Shown here: piece after piece, positions 26,787-35,634 of the stretch
Numbering within the stretch: the first letter of the stretch is position 1
Layout of the letters: each line of letters starts with the position of its first letter
Assembly (NCBI RefSeq): GCF_030144325.1
Contig: NZ_CP126307.1
Span: forward strand, 248,001-312,000
DNA from: Bosea vestrisii
GTDB taxonomy: Bacteria; Pseudomonadota; Alphaproteobacteria; Rhizobiales; Beijerinckiaceae
Direction: 5' to 3'
Length of the DNA stretch: 64,000 nucleotides
Translations under genes and position numbers: made by a program
Notes under the pieces: model-generated
Told to the model about the DNA's origin: nothing
Database searches by the model: none
What the model saw: the letters and a program-made list of their open reading frames with translations, nothing else

Positions 26787-27587
26787 CTATCGGGAGCCTG
26801 GGTTCTCGACCCGGCTCCTGGCTGTCTGCATCTGCGCCAGGGTCTCGCTCGCGGCCTTGCGTAGGAAGCCCTGGTCCGAAGAGAGGATGAAGGCGCTGGC
26901 GCCGCGCTCGGCGAAGGCGGCGGATTCCTCGCCATTGTCGGTCATCACGCAGACCGGCTTGCCGGCCTGCTTCGCCGCCTGGAGGATCGTCTCGACTGCG
27001 TCGCGGACTGCTGGCGCATCGCGGGTCGGCGCGCCGAAGGCGACGGTGAGGTCGCCGCGGCCGATGAAGACGGCATCAAGCCCCTCGACGGCGAGGATGG
27101 CGTCGATCTGATCCAGCGCCGACGGGTCCTCGATCATCGCGATCGTCGCCACCGCCGCATCGGCTGCATCGACGAGCTCCCACATCTTGCTGCCGCCATA
27201 GCGGCCGGCGCGCGTGACGCCGGAGAAGCCGCGCTTGCCGCCGCGATAGCGGCAGGCAGCGACGAGAGCCTCCGCATCCGCCACGCTCGCGACATGCGGG
27301 GCGAGGATGCCGACCGCGCCGCAGTCGAGCGAGGCCTGGATCGCATCGCTCGTCAGCGTCGGGACGCGGACGACGCCGGCGATGCCGGCGGCCCGTGCCG
27401 CCAGCAGCACGAGGTCGGTCGTGCCGCGGTCGAAGGGCGCGTGCTCCTGATCGACGACGATGAAGTCGAAGCCGCTATTGCCCAGGATCTCGGTGGCGTG
27501 CGGGCTCGGCGTCTTGACGAAGCTCCCCGCCAGAAAGGCGCCGCTGATAAGGCGATGGCGGAAGCTGGTGAGGGCAGGGGGCTGCAT
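26787..27587 (-). CDS. HpcH/HpaI aldolase family protein
   Basis: A class II (metal-dependent) pyruvate/oxaloacetate aldolase-like TIM barrel, 266 aa. Signatures: FIVVDQEHAPFDRGTTDL, GAVGILAPHVASVADAEAL, AMIEDPSALDQID (metal-ligand Glu) and GLDAVFIGRGDLTVAFG (metal-ligand Asp). Such enzymes release pyruvate or glyoxylate from 2-oxo-4-hydroxy acids. Start MQPPALTSF at 27587. It is first in the minus-strand trio with the cupin and DUF6282 genes and diverges from an amino-acid binding protein gene. Confidence 0.87.
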   Translation of the reverse strand: MQPPALTSFRHRLISGAFLAGSFVKTPSPHATEILGNSGFDFIVVDQEHAPFDRGTTDLVLLAARAAGIAGVVRVPTLTSDAIQASLDCGAVGILAPHVASVADAEALVAACRYRGGKRGFSGVTRAGRYGGSKMWELVDAADAAVATIAMIEDPSALDQIDAILAVEGLDAVFIGRGDLTVAFGAPTRDAPAVRDAVETILQAAKQAGKPVCVMTDNGEESAAFAERGASAFILSSDQGFLRKAASETLAQMQTARSRVENPGSR

Positions 27588-27773
27588 GAATAGGCCGTAC
27601 CGATTGCGATGATCGGATGATGGCACTGCCGCTTCCGGATATGCCCGGAAGTCGCCGCGTTTCACATCTCGAAATCAGTGGATGCGCGCGCCCGCTGCGT
27701 CAGAAAGCAGTCACGGTTGCTCCGGGGTCTGACAAAGAAACGTCGGATACGAAACTCGGGGGAGGGCATCCGA

Positions 27774-28784
27774 ATGAAGACACGCTTGTTGCTGATCGCC
27801 GGCCTGATGGCCGCCTGCGCCATGCCGGCTGCTGCCGGCAGCCTGGAGACCGTGCGGAGCCGGGGCGAGATGATCTGCGGCGTCAGCCCGGGCGTCGCCG
27901 GCTTCTCGGTGCCTGACGAGGCCGGCCGCTGGGGCGGCTTCGACGTTGACATCTGCCGGGCCGTCGCCGCTGCCGTGCTCGGCGATGCCGGCAAGGTCCG
28001 CTACACCCCGCTCAGCCCGAAGGACCGCTTCGTCAGCCTGCAGAGCGGCGAGATCGACATGCTCTCGCGCCAGGCGACCTGGACGCTGTCGCGCGACACC
28101 CAGATGGGCCTGCGCTATGTCGGCGTCGGCTATTATGACGGCCAGGGTTTCATGGTCCGCAAGTCGCTGAACATCAAATCGGCGAAAGAGCTGAACGGCG
28201 CCTCGGTCTGCGTGCCGACCGGTACGACCACCGAGCTCAACATCGCCGACTATTTCCGTGGCAACGGGATGAAGTACGAGGGCGTCGCCTTCGAGGCCGG
28301 CGACCAGGTCGCCAAGGCCTTCGAATCCGGCCGCTGCGACGTCTTCAGCAACGACGTCTCGGCGCTCTCGGCCTATCGGCTGAAGCTGGTCAACCCGACG
28401 GAATACGTGATCCTGCCGGAGCTGATCTCGAAGGAGCCGCTCGGCCCGGTCGTGCGCCAGGCCGACGAGACCTGGACCAGCATCGTGCGCTGGTCGCTCT
28501 ATGCCATGCTCGTCGCCGAGGAACTCGGTGTCACCGCCAACAATGCCGAGGAGCAGAAGCGCACCGGCTCGCCGGAAGTGCAGCGCCTGCTCGGCGCCTC
28601 GGGAAATCTCGGCGAGTCGATGGGGCTGAAGCCGGATTGGGCCCTGCAGATCGTGAAGCAGGTCGGCAATTACGGCGAGGTCTATGAGCGCAATGTCGGC
28701 TCGGGCTCGAAGCTCGGCATCGAGCGCGGCCTCAACAAGCTCTGGACCAAGGGCGGCCTGCAATACGCGCCGCCGGTGCGCTGA
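27774..28784 (+). CDS. Amino-acid ABC transporter substrate-binding protein (AapJ/BztA-like)
   Basis: A 336-aa periplasmic binding protein with signal peptide MKTRLLLIAGLMAACAMPAA. The mature part matches the general L-amino acid receptor AapJ: GVSPGVAGFSVPDEAGRWGG, FDVDICRAVAAAVLGD and DMLSRQATWTLSRD. No AapQMP permease or ATPase genes are beside it, so it is either an orphan or shares a transporter encoded elsewhere. Its stop overlaps the next gene (TGATG). ATG 27774 has GGGGGAGGGCATCCG upstream. Confidence 0.88.
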   Translation: MKTRLLLIAGLMAACAMPAAAGSLETVRSRGEMICGVSPGVAGFSVPDEAGRWGGFDVDICRAVAAAVLGDAGKVRYTPLSPKDRFVSLQSGEIDMLSRQATWTLSRDTQMGLRYVGVGYYDGQGFMVRKSLNIKSAKELNGASVCVPTGTTTELNIADYFRGNGMKYEGVAFEAGDQVAKAFESGRCDVFSNDVSALSAYRLKLVNPTEYVILPELISKEPLGPVVRQADETWTSIVRWSLYAMLVAEELGVTANNAEEQKRTGSPEVQRLLGASGNLGESMGLKPDWALQIVKQVGNYGEVYERNVGSGSKLGIERGLNKLWTKGGLQYAPPVR

Positions 28785-29866
28785 TGACGAGTTCCGGCCG
28801 CTATCCCGCCGAGGCGCTGCGATCTTTCGCGGCCGCCTTGCTTGAGGCGGCCGGGACGCCGCCCGATAATGCCACACTCGTGGCCGAGGCCCTCATCGAT
28901 GCCGATATCGAGGGCCTGGCCTCGCATGGCCTGCTGCAACTGCCGATGTATCTAGAACGGATCGAACGGAAATCCGTCGATCCGGCGGCCTGCGGCGAGG
29001 TGGTCGTCGACGCGGGTGCGCGCCTGACGATCGACGCCGGGAACGGGCTCGGCCATGTCACGGCCGAGCGCGCCTGCGATCTCGCGATCGCCCGCGCGGG
29101 CGAGCACGGCGTCGCGATCGTGGCTGTCCGCAACGCCTTCCACTTTGGTGCGGCGGGGCGCTTTGCCCGCAAGATCGCGCTCGCCGGCCAGATTGGCATC
29201 GTCATGGCCAATACGCGCCCGATGCTGCCGGCACCCGGCGGGGCTGAAGCTGTCGTCGGCAACAACCCGCTGGCGATCGCCATTCCGACCGGCTCCGAGC
29301 CAATCGTCCTCGACCTCGCCATGAGCGCTGGCGCCATGGGCAAGGTCAGGCTGGCGGCGAGCAAGGGCGAACCCATTCCCGAGGGCTGGGCCCAGACGAC
29401 CGAAGGATTGCCGACCCGCGATGCGGCCGAGGCGATCAAGGGCGTGCTCCTACCTGCCGCCGGGGCAAAGGGCTTCGGGCTGGCCGTAATGATCGATCTT
29501 CTCGCCGGCGGCCTGTCGGCCGGCGGCATCGGCAGCGAGGTGCAGCCGCTCTATGGCGATCTCTCAAGGCCCTATGACAGCGCCAACCTGTTCATGGCGA
29601 TCGAGATCGAAGGCATGCGGCCGCTCGCCGAGTTCGAGGCCGCTGCTGCGACGTTCACGGACCGCATCCGACAATCGAGGCCAGTCCCCGGCGCCGCTCC
29701 CATCCGCCTGCCCGGCGACCGCGCGGCAGAGGCGCGAAGCCGTTTCGACGGATCCTGCCCTCTCGCAGAGCCAACATTGGCCGTGCTTCGGAGGAGCGCC
29801 GACCGCCTCGAAGTTGCGGTCCCGACTATCCTTGCGGAGGATGCCGCGAGACAGAGGTCGTGCTGA
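28784..29866 (+). CDS. Ldh2-family NAD(P)-dependent 2-hydroxyacid/ureidoglycolate-type dehydrogenase
   Basis: A 360-aa malate/L-lactate-dehydrogenase-like (type 2) oxidoreductase with the family's ADIEGLASHGLLQLPMYLER, AGNGLGHVTAERA, NAFHFGAAGRFARK (catalytic His region) and PGGAEAVVGNNPLAIAIP. Members reduce or oxidise 2-oxo acids, delta1-piperideine-2-carboxylate or ureidoglycolate. Coupling to an amino-acid binding protein suggests oxidation/reduction of an amino-acid-derived 2-oxo or imino acid, by inference. The last ~60 residues are Arg/Ala-rich and less conserved-looking. Confidence 0.82.
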   Translation: MTSSGRYPAEALRSFAAALLEAAGTPPDNATLVAEALIDADIEGLASHGLLQLPMYLERIERKSVDPAACGEVVVDAGARLTIDAGNGLGHVTAERACDLAIARAGEHGVAIVAVRNAFHFGAAGRFARKIALAGQIGIVMANTRPMLPAPGGAEAVVGNNPLAIAIPTGSEPIVLDLAMSAGAMGKVRLAASKGEPIPEGWAQTTEGLPTRDAAEAIKGVLLPAAGAKGFGLAVMIDLLAGGLSAGGIGSEVQPLYGDLSRPYDSANLFMAIEIEGMRPLAEFEAAAATFTDRIRQSRPVPGAAPIRLPGDRAAEARSRFDGSCPLAEPTLAVLRRSADRLEVAVPTILAEDAARQRSC

Positions 29867-29890
29867 CGATGTTGTCCGAAGTTAACATCG
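29867..29890. terminator. Hairpin between convergent genes
   Basis: CGATGTT (29867-29873) pairs with AACATCG (29884-29890) across a 10-base loop, between the Ldh2 stop and the end of the FAD oxidoreductase gene. There is no T-tract, so its strength as a terminator is doubtful. Confidence 0.35.
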
Positions 29891-29903
29891 AGCCGGCACT
29901 GAT

Positions 29904-31157
29904 CTAGAAGCGATCGGCCGCAAATGGCCCGAGATCACAGAACGTTGGCTGATTGGTCATCGCATCCGCCAGGAGCCGCCCGGTGACTGGACCCAAGGTG
30001 AAGCCGTGATGGGCGTGGCCGAATGCAAACCACAGGCTGCGATGCCGGGGCGCTCTGCCGATGATCGGCAGCATGTCGGGTAGGCAGGGCCGTGCACCGC
30101 GCCAAGGCTCGGCATCGAGACGTGGGCCGAGCGGCATGAGGCGCCGCGCGACCCGTTCCGCCTGGTCGAGCTGCCAGGAATCCGACGGTTCATCGCGACC
30201 CGCGAGTTCGATCCCGGTGGTCAGGCGAATGCCGCGCTCCATCCGGCTGAGCACGAACCCGGCCTGCACGTCACAGAGCGGGTGCTGCGGGACCGCTCCC
30301 TCGGCAACCGCATAGTGCATGTGGTAGCCGCGCTTGAAGCTGAGCGGAAAGCGATAGCCGAGCCGCTTGCACAGATCGTTCGACCACGGTCCCAGGGCGA
30401 CGACGGCCTCTGGCGCGCGCCATTCCTCGGCATCGACCGATAGTCGCCATCCCGCGTCGTCGTGCTGCAAGGAATCCGCGTCTGCGCGCAGCAGCCGGCC
30501 TCCGCGCTCAGTGAACAGGGTGGCATAGGCTCGTGTCACTGCGCCTGGATCGCTGACGGTTACCGGGTCGCGCCAGTGTACGGCGCCCGCGACCGCGCCT
30601 GGCAGCAGGCCCGGCTCGCGGGTCCGAAGCGTCGCCTCGTCGAGAAGGTCGTAAGCGAGGCCGTGAGCCGCGAGTTCCTTTGCGGCCTCCGCCGCTCGCT
30701 GAAGACTACGATGATTGCGATAGAGCTCGATCCAGCCCTCGCCGCGCATCAGCGCTTCGGTTCCGGCCGCTTTGGCCCAGCGCTGGTGTTCGTCGATGCA
30801 GCGCTCGATCAGCGGCAGGATGGCGCGTCCTGATCTGTCGAGCCGATCGGGAGCCGAGTTCCACCAGTAGCGCGCCAGCCAGGGCGCCATCCGCAGCAAT
30901 GCGCCAAGCCGATAGCGCACGGCAATCGAGCGGTTCGAGGCGAAGGCGGCCAGCGTCGGGAGATCGCGCGGGAAAGCGTAGGGGATGACCGAGGAGCGCT
31001 CGATCAGGCCGGCATTGCCATGGCTGGTCTCGGCCCCGGGCTCGCCGCGATCGACCAGCAGGACGCTGCGACCCCGTTCCTGCAGATGCAGGGCTACGCT
31101 GACGCCGACGATCCCGGCCCCGAGCACGATCACGTCGGCCTGTCGTTCTGGACTCAT
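29904..31157 (-). CDS. FAD-dependent oxidoreductase, D-amino acid dehydrogenase (DadA)-like
   Basis: A 417-aa DAO-family flavoprotein. The N-terminal dinucleotide fold is VIVLGAGIVGVSVALHLQ; ETSHGNAGLIERSSVIPYA follows as in DadA; the C-terminal FAD contact is SLWFAFGHAHHGFTLGP. It probably oxidises a D-amino acid to the 2-oxo acid. Start MSPERQADVI at 31157. It diverges from an RpiR regulator that precedes Dpp transporter and M81 peptidase genes, so a role in using D-amino-acid-containing peptides is a reasonable guess. Confidence 0.87.
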   Translation of the reverse strand: MSPERQADVIVLGAGIVGVSVALHLQERGRSVLLVDRGEPGAETSHGNAGLIERSSVIPYAFPRDLPTLAAFASNRSIAVRYRLGALLRMAPWLARYWWNSAPDRLDRSGRAILPLIERCIDEHQRWAKAAGTEALMRGEGWIELYRNHRSLQRAAEAAKELAAHGLAYDLLDEATLRTREPGLLPGAVAGAVHWRDPVTVSDPGAVTRAYATLFTERGGRLLRADADSLQHDDAGWRLSVDAEEWRAPEAVVALGPWSNDLCKRLGYRFPLSFKRGYHMHYAVAEGAVPQHPLCDVQAGFVLSRMERGIRLTTGIELAGRDEPSDSWQLDQAERVARRLMPLGPRLDAEPWRGARPCLPDMLPIIGRAPRHRSLWFAFGHAHHGFTLGPVTGRLLADAMTNQPTFCDLGPFAADRF

Positions 31158-31298
31158 CGCTTGGGCAAGCCCGTCTCCAAAGGCTCGAAACGAGCACATC
31201 GGCAGCGAGCCTCAAGCCGCGTCATTTTGCAAGAAAATAAAAACAGATTGACATAATGACAGAAAACTTTCTCGATGGCGTTGCCGCAGAGAAATTCC

Positions 31299-32177
31299 AT
31301 GTCGCAAACCCTCCGCCAGAGATTGCAGGCCTGTCTTGCCATAGGCTCCAAGGCCGACAAGGCGCTGGCGAGCTACATGCTGGCGCAGCAGCCGAGCCTG
31401 CCCTTCGAGACGGCGGCGAGCCTGGCCGAGAAGGTCTCGGTCAGCGAGCCGACGGTCGGGCGCTTCTGCCGCACGCTCGGCTACAAGAGCCTGAAGGACC
31501 TCAAGCGCAGCCTCGCCGAGGAGATCGGCGACAGGCCCTGGCTGATCAGCGACCGGCTGCGTGATTTCCAGCAACGCAGCCTCGCCGGCGACGACCAGCT
31601 GGCGCGCAGCCTCCAGCTGGAGATCGCCGGCCTCGTCCGGCTCTATGAGCTCGCCCAAAGCGAGGAGTGGAAGCGCGTCGCGCGCCGGCTGGCGAGCGCC
31701 TCGTCCGTCTATGTCACCGGGTTCCAGACCGAGCGCGGCCTTGCGCAATACCTCGCCAACCAACTCCAGTACCTCCGCGACGGCGTGCATCTGGTCGATC
31801 TCGCCGCCGGCAACTTCTCGGAGCTCCTGCTTTCGCACGAAGCCGGGCGCTGCCTCGTGATCTTCGAGGCGCGCCGCTATTCGCGCATGGCCAAGCTTCT
31901 GGCCCGGCAGGCGAAGGACGCCGGCATTTCCACCACTCTCGTCACCGACGCCTTCTGCGACTGGGGAGCGGGGCTGGTCGACGAAGTTCTGGTCGTCTCG
32001 ACCGAATTCAACCTGTTCTGGGATTCGACCGCGCAAATGGCGAGTCTCAGTAACCTCCTGATCAATGCGGTCTTCGTCGAGCTCGGCCCGCAGGTCGAAG
32101 CGCGCCTCAACCGGATGGCGGAGCTCTACGACCGCTTCACCGGCCATGTCGGAGGCGGTCCCGGGCCACTGGGCTGA
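31299..32177 (+). CDS. RpiR-family transcriptional regulator
   Basis: A 292-aa regulator with an N-terminal RpiR helix-turn-helix (FETAASLAEKVSVSEPTVGR followed by FCRTLGYKSLKDLKRSL) and a C-terminal SIS domain (ASSVYVTGFQTERGLAQYL), usually a sugar-phosphate sensor but also seen with peptide or amino-acid genes. Start is ATG 31299 (MSQTLRQRLQ) or ATG 31275, eight codons earlier. The 12-base near-palindrome AGAAAACTTTCT (31261-31272) just upstream could be its own operator. It lies directly before the dpp genes. Confidence 0.86.
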   Translation: MSQTLRQRLQACLAIGSKADKALASYMLAQQPSLPFETAASLAEKVSVSEPTVGRFCRTLGYKSLKDLKRSLAEEIGDRPWLISDRLRDFQQRSLAGDDQLARSLQLEIAGLVRLYELAQSEEWKRVARRLASASSVYVTGFQTERGLAQYLANQLQYLRDGVHLVDLAAGNFSELLLSHEAGRCLVIFEARRYSRMAKLLARQAKDAGISTTLVTDAFCDWGAGLVDEVLVVSTEFNLFWDSTAQMASLSNLLINAVFVELGPQVEARLNRMAELYDRFTGHVGGGPGPLG

Positions 32178-32224
32178 GCCAATCCAAGCCTTTCGCAACA
32201 TCTCAAAACAAAAGGGGAAGCGAG

Positions 32225-33793
32225 ATGAGGACGATATTGAAGGGGAGCATGCTGGCGCTGGGCCTTACGGCCCTGGCAGCGACGACGGCGCTTGCGCAAG
32301 AGGCGACATTCGTGATGACCGCGCGCCTCGTCGGCGCGCCGACCTATAATCCGATCAAGGCGACCAAGCTCAACACGGCGACCACGCTGATCTTCGACCG
32401 GCTCGTAGTGCAGGACGCTGACCAGAGTTTCCACGGGCAGCTGGCGAGCTCGTGGGAAACGAACCCCGACGGCATGCAATGGACCTTCAAGCTGAAGCCC
32501 GGCGTCAAGTTCCACAATGGCGAGCCGTTCAACGCCAAGACCGTCGCCTGGTGGGTGCCGCAGTTCAAGGGCAGCGAGAACGCCTTCACCGTCGAGGCGA
32601 TCGAGCGGGTCGAGGTCGTCGACGACCTCACCGTGCGCTTCCACATGAAGCATCCCGACCCGAACCTGCTGTTCAACCTCGCCAGCTCCTTCATGTGCAT
32701 TCCCGAGCCCAAATCCTATGAGGCGCTCGGCGACAAGTTCGGCGTGACCGAGGCGATCGGCACCGGCCCCTACAAGATGCAGCAGTTCAGCGTCGGCCAG
32801 CAGACCGTGCTGGTGCGCAACGACGACTACGCCTGGGCCGCCGGCCTCTCGAAGAACCAGGGCCCGGCCAAGTTCAAGAAGCTGACCTTCCGCGAGATCG
32901 GCGAGGAATCGACCGCCTATCTCGAATTGAAGACCGGCGGCGCCGATCTGCTGGTCAATGTCCCAACCGACTTCCTGCCGCGTATCCAGGCCGACAAGGC
33001 GGTGAAGCTCGTGACCTTCCCGGGCAACGAGCTGGTCTACATGCCGATCAATACCAGCGTCGAACCCTTCACCGACATCAAGGTCCGCGAGGCCACCGCC
33101 TTCGCCGTCAACCAGAAGGAGATTCTGACCAGCCTCTATGGCGGCAACGGCGCCGCCGCCGACACCTTCCTGATCTCCTCGCTGAAGGAGGCGCAGGTCG
33201 AGCCGAAATTCAGGATCGCCTACGATTCCGAGCGCGCGAAGAAGCTGTTCGACGAAGCCGGCTGGAAGCCCAGCGCTGATGGCATCCGCGTCAAGGATGG
33301 CAAGCGCCTCGCGGTCAAGCTCTGGACTCAGAACGGCACCGAGTTCAAGCGCCTCGTCGAGATCGTCCAGGCCCAGCTCAAGGCGGTCGGCATGCAGGCC
33401 GAGATCAGCATCATCGATGCCGGCTCGATCAATGCGCAATACCGCAAGAAGACCGAGCACCAGCTCGCGATCCGCGCCTATCAGTGGACCAATGCCGATA
33501 TCGTCGACTGGTTCTTCGCCGCCAAGCGGGCCGGCTATCCGAACGTCTCGATGTTCAACGACCCCGAGGCCGAGCGGCTGAACGACATCGCCATGAACAA
33601 GTCGAAGAGCTGGGACGAGCGCGTCGCGAACTTCACCAAGTACCATGAGTACGTGCTTTCGCAGTACCCGTTCGCGCCGATCTACCAGCCGGTGCAGAGC
33701 CTCGCCTATGGCAAGCGCATCGTGATGCCGGAGACGATCCGCGGCATGGGACTCTACAGCTCGACGATGCTGGACATCGCGCCGGCGAACTGA
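32225..33793 (+). CDS. Dipeptide/nickel-type ABC transporter substrate-binding protein (DppA-like)
   Basis: A 522-aa family 5 periplasmic binding protein. Signal peptide ending ATTALAQEA; core motifs FDRLVVQDADQSFHGQLASS, WTFKLKPGVKFHNGEPFNAK and TGPYKMQQFSVGQQTVLVRN. Ligands range from peptides to opines and glycosides. ATG 32225 has AAGGGGAAGCGAG upstream. It begins a plus-strand run DppA-DppB-DppC-M81 peptidase, behind an RpiR regulator. Confidence 0.92.
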   Translation: MRTILKGSMLALGLTALAATTALAQEATFVMTARLVGAPTYNPIKATKLNTATTLIFDRLVVQDADQSFHGQLASSWETNPDGMQWTFKLKPGVKFHNGEPFNAKTVAWWVPQFKGSENAFTVEAIERVEVVDDLTVRFHMKHPDPNLLFNLASSFMCIPEPKSYEALGDKFGVTEAIGTGPYKMQQFSVGQQTVLVRNDDYAWAAGLSKNQGPAKFKKLTFREIGEESTAYLELKTGGADLLVNVPTDFLPRIQADKAVKLVTFPGNELVYMPINTSVEPFTDIKVREATAFAVNQKEILTSLYGGNGAAADTFLISSLKEAQVEPKFRIAYDSERAKKLFDEAGWKPSADGIRVKDGKRLAVKLWTQNGTEFKRLVEIVQAQLKAVGMQAEISIIDAGSINAQYRKKTEHQLAIRAYQWTNADIVDWFFAAKRAGYPNVSMFNDPEAERLNDIAMNKSKSWDERVANFTKYHEYVLSQYPFAPIYQPVQSLAYGKRIVMPETIRGMGLYSSTMLDIAPAN

Positions 33794-33823
33794 GCGCTTC
33801 ACGCACCTACCCGGGAGGGGCCC

Positions 33824-34756
33824 TTGCTGCGCTTTGCGATCCGGCGGCTCGCCATGCTCGTGCCGGTGTTCCTCGCCGTCTCACTGGTGATCTTCATGAT
33901 CGTCCACCTCGTGCCGGGCGATCCGCTGGAGCATCTGATCCAAGTCGGATCCTCGCCCGAGCAGCAGGCGCAGATGATCGCCCGCTACGGCCTCGACCAG
34001 CCGCTGCTGGTTCAATACGGGCGCTGGCTGGCCAAGGTCGTCGGCGGCGATCTCGGCGACGCCATCGTGATGCGCCAGCCGGTGGCGCGGTTGATCGCGG
34101 AGAATCTGCCGCACAGCCTCGCGCTCGGCGGCGCGGCGCTGATCTTCTCCACCACGGTCGGGATCGTCACCGGTGTGCTCGCAGCCTCCTTTCGCGACAG
34201 CCTGTTCGACCGGGTGGTGATGGGTTTCATCCTGCTCGGTTCGACGCTGCCGAGCTTCTGGCTGGCCCTGCTGATGATCCTCGCCTTCGCGGTGCAGTTC
34301 GAATGGTTCCCGGTCTCGGGCGCGCGCAGCTGGGATGCGCTGGTGCTGCCGGCCCTGACCATCGGCATCGGCGGCACGGCACTGATCGCCCGCGTTACCC
34401 GCGCTGCCATGATCGAGATCGCCGGGCGCGATTTCGTCCGCGTGCTCCAAGCCAAGGGCCTGTCCTTCTGGCGCATCCAGCTCCGCCACGTCCTGCAGCA
34501 GGCGATGCTGCCGGTGATGACCATCCTCGGCCTGCGCATCGGCTGGATCCTCGGCGGAGCAGTCACTGTCGAATACGTCTTCGCCCGGCCGGGGCTCGGT
34601 TCGCTGCTGATCACCGCGCTCGGCCAGCGCGACTATCCGCTGGTGCAGGGCTGCCTGCTCATGCTCGCCATCGCCGTCATGCTCGGCACGCTTCTCGGCG
34701 ACCTCGCCCAGGCGGCACTCGATCCGCGGCTGCGCGAAACCATGGGGGCAAGATGA
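33824..34756 (+). CDS. Dipeptide-type ABC transporter permease (DppB-like)
   Basis: A 310-aa permease with the DppB N-terminus (RFAIRRLAMLVPVFLAVSLV, then DPLEHLI) and the coupling-loop motif around RVTRAAMIEIAGRDFVRVLQ followed by AKGLSFWRIQLRHVLQQA. Start is TTG 33824 behind a strong GGGAGGGG; no ATG is available before the first helix. Its stop overlaps the next ATG by four bases (ATGA at 34753). Confidence 0.92.
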   Translation: MLRFAIRRLAMLVPVFLAVSLVIFMIVHLVPGDPLEHLIQVGSSPEQQAQMIARYGLDQPLLVQYGRWLAKVVGGDLGDAIVMRQPVARLIAENLPHSLALGGAALIFSTTVGIVTGVLAASFRDSLFDRVVMGFILLGSTLPSFWLALLMILAFAVQFEWFPVSGARSWDALVLPALTIGIGGTALIARVTRAAMIEIAGRDFVRVLQAKGLSFWRIQLRHVLQQAMLPVMTILGLRIGWILGGAVTVEYVFARPGLGSLLITALGQRDYPLVQGCLLMLAIAVMLGTLLGDLAQAALDPRLRETMGAR

Positions 34757-35600
34757 GCCGCTCCTCGCTCGCCGTCCGCCTAGCGCGCTCGCGCCGCGCG
34801 GCGTGCTCTGCGCCCTGTTTCTGGTCGCGCTCGTCTTCTGCGCGCTCTTCGCGCCCTGGATCGCGCCTTATGACTATGCGGCCCAGAAGCTCAGCCTGGC
34901 CAACACCCGGCCCTCGGCGGCGCACTGGCTCGGCACCGACGAATTCGGGCGCGACCTGCTCTCGCGCATCATCCAGGGCGCTCGCACCTCGCTGAGCGTC
35001 AGCGTGCTCTCGATCGCAATCTCGATGCTCGCCGGCGCGACGCTCGGCGCCGCCGCCGGCTATTTCGGCGGGATCTTCGACCGCGTCGTCACCGTTATCG
35101 TCGACCTGACCTGGTCCTTCCCCGAGATCCTGCTGGCGCTGATCCTGATCGCGATCCTCGGGCCAGGGCTGCATTCGACCGCGATCGCGATCGCCATCGC
35201 CTATCTCGCCCAGTTCACCCGGTTGACCCGGGCGCAGGTGATGGCGCTCAGGGGCGAGCTCTTCGTCGACGCCGCAGTGACGGCTGGCGCAGGCCCGGCG
35301 CGCATCCTCTTCCTGCATCTCCTACCCAACGCGATGACCCCGGTCATCGTCGCCGGGATGCTGGCGACCGGCGATGCCATCGTGCTCGAAGCGACGCTCG
35401 GCTTCTTCGGCCTCGGTGCCCAGCCGCCGACCCCGTCCTGGGGCGCGATGATGAGTTCGGGCACGGCCCAGATCTTCATCGCGCCCTGGATCATCATCTT
35501 TCCCGGCCTCGTCATCGCGACCACCGTGATCGCCATCAACCTGTTCGGCGATGCGCTGATCGAGGCCCTCGATATCCGCAGGCCGCTGCGTGACGGCTGA
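34753..35600 (+). CDS. Dipeptide-type ABC transporter permease (DppC-like), start region apparently frameshifted
   Basis: The permease body (from GTG 34803) contains APYDYAAQKLSLANTRPSAA, HWLGTDEFGRDLLSRII and TRLTRAQVMALRGELFVDAA, all typical of DppC. The natural start is ATG 34753, overlapping the dppB stop, giving MSRSSLAVRLA, but that frame does not connect; one base seems to be missing between about 34776 and 34800. If GTG 34803 is used the protein has 265 aa and starts inside the first helix. No ATP-binding dppD/dppF genes follow, so the transporter must borrow ATPases from elsewhere. Confidence 0.85.
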
Positions 35601-35634
35601 TCACCCGTGTCCGAGAATTGCTGAGAGGAACGCC

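Noticed and set aside
32126..33802. 558-codon minus-strand ORF
   Set aside because: Antisense to dppA; rich in Leu/Asp/Gly/Arg repeats typical of shadow frames.
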